Shown here: piece after piece, positions 19,440 through 26,519 of the stretch
Position numbering within the stretch: the first letter of the stretch is position 1
Layout of the letters: each line of letters opens with the position of its first letter
Source of the DNA: Methylobacterium sp. Leaf465
GTDB lineage: Bacteria > Pseudomonadota > Alphaproteobacteria > Rhizobiales > Beijerinckiaceae
Assembly (NCBI RefSeq): GCF_001424705.1
Contig: NZ_LMRA01000034.1
Span: forward strand, 62,001-126,000
Length of the DNA stretch: 64,000 nucleotides
Direction: 5' to 3'
Program-made: the position numbers and the translations under genes
Notes under the pieces: model-generated
The model's input: the letters and a program-made list of their open reading frames with translations, nothing else
Database searches by the model: none
Told to the model about the DNA's origin: nothing

Positions 19440-19847
19440 GCTCCGCTCGCCATCCCTGTCACCGCTCGCCCCGGGGAGCGACGCCATCACCGCGCGGGTC
19501 AGGTCCCCGTGGGGTTCGACCCTCCCGCGCTCGTCAGCCGCCCGCATCGCTCGCGCCCTTCAGCTCTCATACCCCGCGAACGATGGGCCCGCGCCGGTCA
19601 ATCCGGGCACATCCACCGCCAACCGGGAACGTCCCTCCGTCCCGGGGCATGACCGGGCCGTATGAAGCTGCGATGACAGCGCCCCGCCCGGGAGCCCGAG
19701 CGGGCGGGAAAAGTCGGCTAAACGGCCCGTCCGCCCCCGCGCCTGGACGAAGGGCGACCCCTCGATTAAGCGTTGCGCGACGGGGCGCACGCGCCCGCAG
19801 CGCGGCCGTTCCCGCGCCAGGACCTTCCGAAGACCGCTCAGGAATCC
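19440..19847. other. Divergent intergenic region, marR / CDP-sugar operon
   Basis: The only structure seen is an 8-bp GC-rich dyad (cccgcccg 19683-19690 / cgggcggg 19701-19708) without a T-run, so it is not a clear terminator. The rest should hold two divergent promoters. No supported gene. Confidence 0.4.
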
Positions 19848-20615
19848 ATGAAGGCAGTCATCCTCGCAGGCGGTCTCGGCACGCGCCTCTCGGAGGAGAC
19901 GGTGATCCGCCCCAAGCCCATGCTGGAGATCGGCGGCCGGCCGATCCTCTGGCACATCATGCAGATCTTCGCCGCCCACGGGGTGCGCGAATTCGTGATC
20001 TGCCTCGGCTACAAGGGCTACGTCATCAAGGAGTTCTTCCTGAACTACCGGCTGCACCTGTCCGACGTGACCGTGGACATCGGGCGCGGCCACGTGGATT
20101 TCCACCGCAGCACCGCCGAGGACTGGCGCGTCTCGCTGATCGAGACCGGCGAGACCACGATGACGGGCGGGCGCCTGAAGCGGGTGCGGGACTATCTGGG
20201 CGACGACGACTTCTTCATGACCTACGGCGACGGCGTCGCCGACGTGGACCTGACGGCCCTGGCGGCCTTTCACCGGGCCCACGGCAAGCTCGCCACCCTC
20301 ACGGCGGTGACGCCGCCGGGCCGCTTCGGGGCGCTGGAGCTGGAGGACGGCACGGTGCGGCGCTTCCGGGAGAAGCCCGCCGGGGACGGGGCGACGATCA
20401 ACGGCGGCTTCTTCGTGCTCTCGCCGCGGGTGCTCGACCGGATCGCGGGCGACGCCACCGTCTGGGAGGCGGAGCCCCTGGAGGGCCTCGCCGCCGACGG
20501 GCAGCTCGCGGCCTACGTCCATGCGGGCTTCTGGCAGGCCATGGACACCCTGCGCGACAAGAACCACCTCGAAGCCCTGTGGGCGGGGGACGCGCCGCCC
20601 TGGAAGTGCTGGTAG
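19848..20615 (+). CDS. rfbF: Glucose-1-phosphate cytidylyltransferase
   Basis: A 255-aa nucleotidyltransferase joining CTP and glucose-1-phosphate to give CDP-glucose. The N-terminal LAGGLGTRL (residues 6-14) plus EETVIRPKPMLEIGG matches RfbF, as does YGDGVADVDL (catalytic metal Asp). The C-terminal FWQAMDTLRDKNHLE near 224-238 is highly characteristic. Length fits the family (about 257). It is the first gene of a five-gene plus-strand operon. The next gene starts about 30 bases later. Confidence 0.95.
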   Translation: MKAVILAGGLGTRLSEETVIRPKPMLEIGGRPILWHIMQIFAAHGVREFVICLGYKGYVIKEFFLNYRLHLSDVTVDIGRGHVDFHRSTAEDWRVSLIETGETTMTGGRLKRVRDYLGDDDFFMTYGDGVADVDLTALAAFHRAHGKLATLTAVTPPGRFGALELEDGTVRRFREKPAGDGATINGGFFVLSPRVLDRIAGDATVWEAEPLEGLAADGQLAAYVHAGFWQAMDTLRDKNHLEALWAGDAPPWKCW

Positions 20616-20646
20616 TCTGGCGCCCCACCGGAGATCGTTTCAGAGC

Positions 20647-21753
20647 GTGCAGCCCTCGCCCTTCCCTCTGCCGCGCACGCGCGACCCGAATCCCGATCCC
20701 GCCTTCTGGGCCGGGCGACGGGTGCTCGTTACGGGCCATACCGGCTTCAAGGGCGGCTGGCTCTGTCTGTGGCTGGAACGCCTGGGCGCCCGGGTGAGCG
20801 GGCTGGCGCTGGCCCCCGAGACCACCCCGAGCCTGTTCGCCACGGCCGGCATCGGCCGCGGCCTCGACTCGCACCTCGCCGATATCCGCGACCCGGCGGC
20901 GGTGCAGGCGTGCCTGGCTGCCACGGACCCCGAGATCGTCATTCACATGGCCGCCCAGGCCCTGGTGCGCGCCGCCTACCGCGATCCGCTGGCCACCTAC
21001 GCCACCAACGTGATGGGCACCGCCCACGTGCTGGAGGCGGTGCGGGCGACGCCCTCCGTCCGGGCCGTGGTGGTGGTGACGAGCGACAAGGCCTACGCGA
21101 ACCGTGAATGGGCCTGGGGCTACCGCGAGACGGAGGCGCTGGGCGGCCACGACCCCTACAGCAGTTCGAAGGGCTGCACCGAGCTGGTGGCGGCGGCCTA
21201 CCGGGCCTCGTTCCTCAGGGAACGGGATTGCCGGGTCGCCACCGCCCGGGCGGGCAACGTCATCGGCGGCGGCGACTGGTCGGAAGACCGCCTCGTGCCC
21301 GACATCGTCCGCGCCTTCGCGCGGGGCGAGTCGGTGGAGATCCGCGCGCCCCACGCGACGCGGCCCTGGCAGCACGTGCTCGAGCCCCTGAGCGGCTATC
21401 TCCGCCTCGCCGAATGCCTGTCGGGGGCGGACGGGCCGCGCTACGCCGAGGCTTGGAACTTCGGCCCGGCCGACGAGGATTGCCGGCCGGTGGCCCATCT
21501 CGTCGACGAACTCGCCCAGGCCTGGGGCTCCGAGGCCCTGTGGCACCTGTCGGCGGCGATCCATCCGCACGAGGCGATCTTCCTCAAGGTCGATTCGGCC
21601 AAGGCCCGCACCCATCTCGGCTGGGACCGGCGCCTGCGCCTCGACGCGGCGCTCGCCTGGACCGCCGCCTGGCACAGGGCGCAGGCCGGCGGGGCGTGCG
21701 CCCGCGACCTGACCCTGGCGCAGATCGGCGCCTACGAGGCGCTCGCCGCATGA
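20647..21753 (+). CDS. rfbG: CDP-glucose 4,6-dehydratase
   Basis: A 368-aa short-chain dehydrogenase/reductase that converts CDP-glucose to CDP-4-keto-6-deoxyglucose. The NAD-binding VLVTGHTGFKGGWL lies near residues 21-34, the active-site TSDKAYANREW near 140, and YSSSKGCTELVAAAYR carries the YxxxK pair. I start at GTG 20647, because no ATG gives a sensible length and an earlier ATG (20521) would overlap rfbF by 95 bases. The exact start is uncertain by a few residues. The stop overlaps the ATG of the methyltransferase. Confidence 0.93.
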   Translation: MQPSPFPLPRTRDPNPDPAFWAGRRVLVTGHTGFKGGWLCLWLERLGARVSGLALAPETTPSLFATAGIGRGLDSHLADIRDPAAVQACLAATDPEIVIHMAAQALVRAAYRDPLATYATNVMGTAHVLEAVRATPSVRAVVVVTSDKAYANREWAWGYRETEALGGHDPYSSSKGCTELVAAAYRASFLRERDCRVATARAGNVIGGGDWSEDRLVPDIVRAFARGESVEIRAPHATRPWQHVLEPLSGYLRLAECLSGADGPRYAEAWNFGPADEDCRPVAHLVDELAQAWGSEALWHLSAAIHPHEAIFLKVDSAKARTHLGWDRRLRLDAALAWTAAWHRAQAGGACARDLTLAQIGAYEALAA

Positions 21754-23009
21754 CGACTCCGACAGCGACTACGACCCCGACCCCGACCCGAAGCTGCCGC
21801 GCCTGCGGGACGCCCCTGCACCGGAGCGTGGCCGATCTCGGCCTGTCGCCCCTGGCCAACGCCTACGTGCCGGTCGAGCGCGCCGGCCGGGGGGAAATGG
21901 TCCATCCCCTCCACGCCTTCGTCTGCGAGGCCTGCTGGCTGGTGCAGCTCGAAGCCTTCGAGACGCCGGAGGCGATCTTCTCGGACTACGCCTATTTCTC
22001 CGGCTTCTCCGCCGGCTGGCTCGCCCATGCGGAGGCCTACGTCGCGGCCATGCAGGCCCGCTTCGGTCTCGGGCCGGACAGCCGGGTCGTGGAGGTGGCG
22101 AGCAACGACGGCTACCTGCTGCGCGCCGTCGTGGCCCGCGGCATCCCGGCCCTCGGGATCGAACCGGCCGCCAACGTGGCCGCGGTGGCGCGCGAGCGCG
22201 GCATCCCCACCGAGGTGGCGTTCTTCGGGGCGGAGACCGCCCGGCGCCTGCGGGCGGAGGGCCACGCCGCCGACCTGATGGCGGCCAACAACGTGCTGGC
22301 CCACGTGCCCGACATCCACGACTTCGTGGACGGCTTCCGAATTCTCCTGAAGCCCGAGGGCGTCGCCACCTTCGAGTTCCCGCACCTCCTGCGGATGATC
22401 GCGGAGCGCCAGTTCGACACCATCTACCACGAACACTTCTCCTACCTCTCCCTCGGGGTCGTCTCGGGGATCCTGGAGGCGCACGGCCTGCGGGTCTTCG
22501 ACGTGGAGGCATGGCCGACCCATGGCGGCTCCCTCCGGGTCTTCGCCTGCCACGCGGCGGCCGCGCACCCGCAGGGTCCCGCCGTGGACCGGGTGCGCGC
22601 GGAGGAGCGCGCCGGGGGCCTGTTCGACGCGAGCGGCTACACCGCCTTCGCGGAGGACGTGGTGCGCATCAAGTGCGCCACCCTCGCCTTCCTGGCGGAC
22701 CTGCGGCTGACGGGAAAAACCGTCTGCGCCTACGGGGCGGCGGCCAAGGGCAACACCTTCCTCAATTACTGCGGCATCGGCCCCGAGCTGGTGCGGGTCG
22801 TGGCGGACCGCTCGCCGCACAAGCAGGGCACCCTCCTGCCGGGCAGCCGCATCCCGGTGGTCTCCCCGGAGGCCCTGCTGGCACAGCGGCCGGACTACGT
22901 CCTGATCCTGCCCTGGAACCTGAAGGACGAGATCGCCGGCGAGATGGCCGCCATCCGGGACTGGGGCGGGCGCTTCGTCACGGCGATCCCACGGCTCTCG
23001 GTGTTCTGA
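21750..23009 (+). CDS. Sugar C-methyltransferase (NovU/TylCIII type)
   Basis: A 419-aa SAM-dependent enzyme with the three-part layout of deoxysugar C-methyltransferases. An N-terminal zinc-binding region has CRAC near residue 15 and CEAC near 55. A Rossmann methyltransferase core has VVEVASNDGYLL near 115 and the FEFPHL/HEHFSYLS segment with catalytic His residues near 205-230. The C-terminal domain contains CAYGAAAKGNTFLNYCG near 325. Such enzymes methylate C3 (or C5) of 4-keto-6-deoxy sugars. Coupled by ATGA overlap to rfbG, it should act on the CDP-4-keto-6-deoxyglucose made there. Confidence 0.9.
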   Translation: MTTPTATTTPTPTRSCRACGTPLHRSVADLGLSPLANAYVPVERAGRGEMVHPLHAFVCEACWLVQLEAFETPEAIFSDYAYFSGFSAGWLAHAEAYVAAMQARFGLGPDSRVVEVASNDGYLLRAVVARGIPALGIEPAANVAAVARERGIPTEVAFFGAETARRLRAEGHAADLMAANNVLAHVPDIHDFVDGFRILLKPEGVATFEFPHLLRMIAERQFDTIYHEHFSYLSLGVVSGILEAHGLRVFDVEAWPTHGGSLRVFACHAAAAHPQGPAVDRVRAEERAGGLFDASGYTAFAEDVVRIKCATLAFLADLRLTGKTVCAYGAAAKGNTFLNYCGIGPELVRVVADRSPHKQGTLLPGSRIPVVSPEALLAQRPDYVLILPWNLKDEIAGEMAAIRDWGGRFVTAIPRLSVF

Positions 23010-23013
23010 GCCC

Positions 23014-23544
23014 ATGCGCTTCGAGGCCCTGCCGCTCGCCGGCGCGTACCGGGTCGTCCCGGACCCCCAGGCCGATGCGCGCGGCTTCTTCGCCCGCACC
23101 GCCTGCGCGGAGGACTTCGCCGCGCGGGGCCTCATCGGCGCCTTCGCGCAGTCCAGCATCTCCTACAATGCCCGGCGCGGCACCGTGCGGGGCCTGCACT
23201 TCGCCGCCGAGCCCCACGCGGAAACCAAGCTCGTGCGCTGCACGGCCGGCGCGATCCACGACGTCCTCGTCGACCTGCGGCCGGATTCGGCCACCTACCT
23301 CCAGGCCTACGGGACCGAACTCAGCGCCGGGAACCGCCACGCCCTCTACATTCCCGTGGGCTTCGGCCACGGCTTCCAGGCGCTCAGCGACGACGCGGAA
23401 GTGCTCTACATGATCGACCGCCCCTACGTGGCCGGCAGCGCCCGGGGCCTGCGCTGGAACGATCCGAGCCTCGACGTCGCCTGGCCGGAGCCCGTCACGG
23501 TGATCGCCGCGCGCGATCTCGCCTACCCCGACTGGGTGCGGTGA
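23014..23544 (+). CDS. dTDP-4-keto-6-deoxyhexose 3,5-epimerase-family protein (RmlC-like)
   Basis: A 176-aa cupin-fold epimerase. Catalytic features are visible: the His in RGLHFAAEPH (near residue 62), the Asp in VLVDLRPDS (near 88) and the Tyr in LYMIDRPYV (near 132). IPVGFGHGFQALSDDA is the family signature. Given the CDP-glucose pathway upstream, the real substrate is probably the CDP-linked, C-methylated 4-keto sugar, epimerised at C3 and/or C5. It starts four bases after the methyltransferase, and its stop overlaps the GTG of the next gene. Confidence 0.88.
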   Translation: MRFEALPLAGAYRVVPDPQADARGFFARTACAEDFAARGLIGAFAQSSISYNARRGTVRGLHFAAEPHAETKLVRCTAGAIHDVLVDLRPDSATYLQAYGTELSAGNRHALYIPVGFGHGFQALSDDAEVLYMIDRPYVAGSARGLRWNDPSLDVAWPEPVTVIAARDLAYPDWVR

Positions 23545-24446
23545 GGGAGCGCGTCCTCGTCACGGGCGCGGCCGGCTTCGTCGGCCGCCACGCCGTGCCG
23601 GCCCTGCGGGCGCGCGGATTCGAGGTTCACGGCGTCGGTCGCAGCCCCTCGGCGGAGGCGACCTGGCACGCGGCCGACCTGCTCGTGCCCGCGGAACGGC
23701 ACGCGCTGATCGCGAAGATCCGGCCGAGCCATTGCCTCCACCTCGCCTGGGATGCGGAGCCCGGCCGCTACTGGACCTCGGCGCGCAACCTCGACTGGGT
23801 CGCGGCCACCCTGGATCTCGCCCAGGCCTTCGCGGCGGCGGGGGGCCGCCGGTTCGTCGGGGCCGGCACCTGCGCCGAGTACGAATGGGGCGCGGCCCGC
23901 TTCGAGGAGGCGACGACGCCCTGCCGGCCCGCGACGCTCTACGGCGCCGCCAAGGACGGCACGCGGCGCATCCTGGAGGCCTATGCCGCCACGCAGACGC
24001 TCAGCGTCGCCTGGGGGCGGCTGTTCTATCTCTACGGCCCCGGCGAGCGCCGCGGGCGGCTCGTGTCGGACGCGATCCGGGCCCTGACGGCCGGCACGGC
24101 GTTCCCGACCTCGCACGGGCACCAGCGCCGCGACTTCCTGCACGTCGCGGATGCCGCCGCGGCCCTGGCCGCCCTGGTGGCGGGGGACGTGCCCGGGCCG
24201 GTGAACATCGGCTCCGGGGCGGCGATCCCGGTGCGCGCGCTCCTCGAAGGGCTCGCCGCCCGGATCGGGGGCGCCGAGCACCTGGATTTCGGGGCCCGTC
24301 CCTTGAGCCCGACGGAGCCGCCGGTCATCGAGGCCGGGACCCGCATCCTGACGGAGACCGTGGGGTTCCTGCCGCGCTTCGACGTAGCGCAGGGGCTCGA
24401 CGACACCGTCGCGTGGTGGCGGGCCCGGGGGAAGGCTCCGGGCTGA
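23541..24446 (+). CDS. NAD(P)-dependent sugar epimerase/reductase (extended SDR)
   Basis: A 301-aa extended short-chain dehydrogenase. It has VLVTGAAGFVGRH at residues 5-17 (dinucleotide binding) and YGAAKDGTRR carrying the Tyr-x3-Lys pair near 134. As the last enzyme of the operon it most likely reduces the 4-keto group to finish a CDP-6-deoxy-C-methyl-hexose (inference). It starts at GTG 23541, overlapping the epimerase stop. No gene for a 3-dehydrase (RfbH) is present, so a 3,6-dideoxy sugar is not expected. Confidence 0.88.
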   Translation: MRERVLVTGAAGFVGRHAVPALRARGFEVHGVGRSPSAEATWHAADLLVPAERHALIAKIRPSHCLHLAWDAEPGRYWTSARNLDWVAATLDLAQAFAAAGGRRFVGAGTCAEYEWGAARFEEATTPCRPATLYGAAKDGTRRILEAYAATQTLSVAWGRLFYLYGPGERRGRLVSDAIRALTAGTAFPTSHGHQRRDFLHVADAAAALAALVAGDVPGPVNIGSGAAIPVRALLEGLAARIGGAEHLDFGARPLSPTEPPVIEAGTRILTETVGFLPRFDVAQGLDDTVAWWRARGKAPG

Positions 24447-24458
24447 CCGCTCAGACCC

Positions 24459-24845
24459 TCAGCAGGGCAGCAGGCCCTTGAGCTGGGACAGGATGTCCTC
24501 GCCGGTGCAGGGCCGGGCGATGAACTTGGCGCCCTTCGGCATCCGTTCGGGATCGGGGGCCGCGCGCCCCGAGACGATGACGATCGGCAATTGCGGCCGG
24601 GCCTCGGACACCGCGGTGGCGAGCTCGAAGCCGTTGGTCTTGCCAGACAATTCGACGTCCGTGATCAGACCGCTGATGTCGGGGCGGTCCTGGATGATGC
24701 CGAGCGCCCGTTCGGCCGAGGCGCATTGCACGGTCTCGTAGCCGCCATTCTCGAGAACGTCGCCGAGGTCCATGATCGTCAGGGCCTCGTCCTCCACCAG
24801 CAGGATCACCGGCCGGTCGTCGTTCGCCTTCGCCTCGTCCACCAC
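24459..24845 (-). CDS. Single-domain response regulator
   Basis: A 128-aa receiver domain with no output domain. It has ILLVEDEAL (acidic pair), LITDVELSGKTNG with the phosphorylated Asp, and IVIVSGRA with the switch Ser. The position of the conserved Lys-Pro reads FIARPCT, so Lys is replaced by Arg. I start at GTG 24845, since a GGAGG lies seven bases upstream. A longer frame up to 24938 is Arg/Gly-rich. Stand-alone receivers of this kind relay phosphate or act on partner proteins. No kinase is nearby. Confidence 0.82.
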   Translation of the reverse strand: MVDEAKANDDRPVILLVEDEALTIMDLGDVLENGGYETVQCASAERALGIIQDRPDISGLITDVELSGKTNGFELATAVSEARPQLPIVIVSGRAAPDPERMPKGAKFIARPCTGEDILSQLKGLLPC

Positions 24846-25023
24846 GATGCACCCTCCAGCCTGTCTGGCCGCGGGCCCCGCCCGGGACCGGGATCCTCGC
24901 GTGAAGCCCAGGGGCCCGCACGGCGCGATCCGGGACACCGGAGATCCTGGACATGGGGCCAGCGCAACGTCATCCCAACGAGCGACGGGGGCGTGGGTTG
25001 CACCGGACGCAGGGTCCTCGCCG

Positions 25024-26289
25024 TCAGGGGGCGACCGCCGGCACCACCGTCCGCATGGCGTCGAGAAGCTCGGCCAGATCCTGCGGCGGGACGGTGAGGG
25101 CCGGCGTCAGGTAGACGATGTCGCCGAACGGGCGGACCCAGGTGCCCCGCGCCAGGAAGCGGCGCTTCAAATCGGCCAGATCGGGGGGCCGGCGGAACTG
25201 CACCACCCCGATCGCCCCCAGGACCCGGATGTCGGCGACGTGCGGCAGCCCGCGAAGGGGTTCGAGCCCGTCCGCCAGGGCCCCCGCGAGGGCCGCGACC
25301 TGATCGAGGCGCGGTTCGCGGTCGAACAGGTCGAGGCTGGCATTGGCCGCCGCGCAGGCGAGCGGGTTGGCCATGAAGGTCGGCCCGTGCATGAGGGCGG
25401 CGGCGGGATCGTCGGCGAGGAAGCTCTCGAACACGGCCCCCGTGGCCACCGTGGCGGCCAGCGCCATCGTGCCCCCGGTGAGGGCCTTCGACAGGCACAG
25501 GATGTCCGGCACGATGCCGGCCTGCGTGCAGGCGAACAGGGTGCCGGTGCGCCCGAACCCGGTGAAGATCTCGTCGGCGATGAGCGGCAGCCCGTGGCGC
25601 CGCGCGAGCCGCGCGACGGTCGCCAGCACCTCGGGGGGGTGCATGCGCATGCCGCCGGCCCCCTGGACCAGGGGCTCGACGATCACCGCCGCCAGGGTCT
25701 CGCGCGCGGCCGCCAGGGTCGCGTCGAGGGCGGCGACCTGCGCCGCCGTCCGGGGCAGGTCGCAGAAGACCTGGGTCGGCAGGTAGGCGCCGAAGCGCCG
25801 GTGCATGCCCTCGTCGGGGTCGCAGACCGACATCGCCCCGAGGGTGTCGCCGTGATAGCCCTCGCGGAAGGCCAGGATGCAGGTGCGCCCGACCACCCCC
25901 CGGTTGATCCACATCTGCACCGCCATCTTCAGGGCGACCTCCACGGCCACCGAGCCGGAATCGGTGAAGAAGACGTGGTCGAGGTCGCCGGGCAGCAGGG
26001 CCGCGAGGCGCGCCGCCAGCCGCTCCGCCGGGGCGTGGGTGAGCCCCCCGAACATCACGTGCGGCATCGTCTCGAGCTGCGCGGCCACGGCCGCCCGGAT
26101 GTGGGGATGGTTGTAGCCATGGGCCGCCGTCCACCAGGAGGCGATGCCGTCGATCAGCTCGCGCCCGTCGGCGAGGACGATGCGCGACCCGTGCGTGCGC
26201 ACGGCTTCCAGCGGCGGGGCCGCCCCCCGCATCTGCGTGTAGGGGCGCCAGAGATGATGCCGTCCGGGGGATTCGCGCGGGCTCGTCAT
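25024..26289 (-). CDS. bioA: Adenosylmethionine-8-amino-7-oxononanoate aminotransferase
   Basis: A 421-aa class III PLP aminotransferase that makes 7,8-diaminopelargonate from 7-keto-8-aminopelargonate, using SAM as amino donor. HLWRPYTQM near residue 12-20 is diagnostic for BioA, DGIASWWTAAHGYNHP near 48 is the substrate-site segment, FTDSGSVAVEVALKMA near 110 binds phosphate, and LSKALTGGTMALA near 270 carries the PLP Lys. DEIFTGFGRTG precedes it. It provides the substrate for BioD, encoded 18 kb away. Other bio genes are not in the window. Confidence 0.95.
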   Translation of the reverse strand: MTSPRESPGRHHLWRPYTQMRGAAPPLEAVRTHGSRIVLADGRELIDGIASWWTAAHGYNHPHIRAAVAAQLETMPHVMFGGLTHAPAERLAARLAALLPGDLDHVFFTDSGSVAVEVALKMAVQMWINRGVVGRTCILAFREGYHGDTLGAMSVCDPDEGMHRRFGAYLPTQVFCDLPRTAAQVAALDATLAAARETLAAVIVEPLVQGAGGMRMHPPEVLATVARLARRHGLPLIADEIFTGFGRTGTLFACTQAGIVPDILCLSKALTGGTMALAATVATGAVFESFLADDPAAALMHGPTFMANPLACAAANASLDLFDREPRLDQVAALAGALADGLEPLRGLPHVADIRVLGAIGVVQFRRPPDLADLKRRFLARGTWVRPFGDIVYLTPALTVPPQDLAELLDAMRTVVPAVAP

Positions 26290-26364
26290 GATCGGACAGG
26301 GATGTGAGCGCGGGACCGCCGGGTCAAGCAGGCCCTTCGCTGCCGACTCCCCCCCGCGACGGGA

Positions 26365-26519
26365 CTGAACACATGAGCCTTCTTCTTATGATCAACCATG
26401 TATATACTGTCTAAGCTATTCATATTCATTCCTTTTAGCGGTTCTAATCTTTAAACGATATCTTGCAAATGATGTTGCAGCGCACTACGGCGAAGCTTCT
26501 GCTTCCTCCGAGATCCGAT
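26365..26519 (+). promoter_or_regulatory. AT-rich promoter region of the TonB receptor gene
   Basis: About 100 bases (roughly 26371-26470) are far AT-richer than the window. A plausible -10 (tatact, 26403-26408) lies there with a weak -35-like ttcttc 17 bases before it. Such AT-rich leaders are expected for a tightly regulated iron-uptake promoter. No Fur or Irr box could be assigned with confidence. Confidence 0.45.

Noticed and set aside
19683..19708. GC-rich dyad upstream of rfbF as terminator
   Set aside because: There is no T-run on either strand, and the dyad is easily formed by chance in sequence this GC-rich.
26433..26448. Possible Irr/ICE-like iron box (tttagcggttctaat)
   Set aside because: The half-sites are 2 bases closer than in the ICE consensus and the left half mismatches, so I did not call it.
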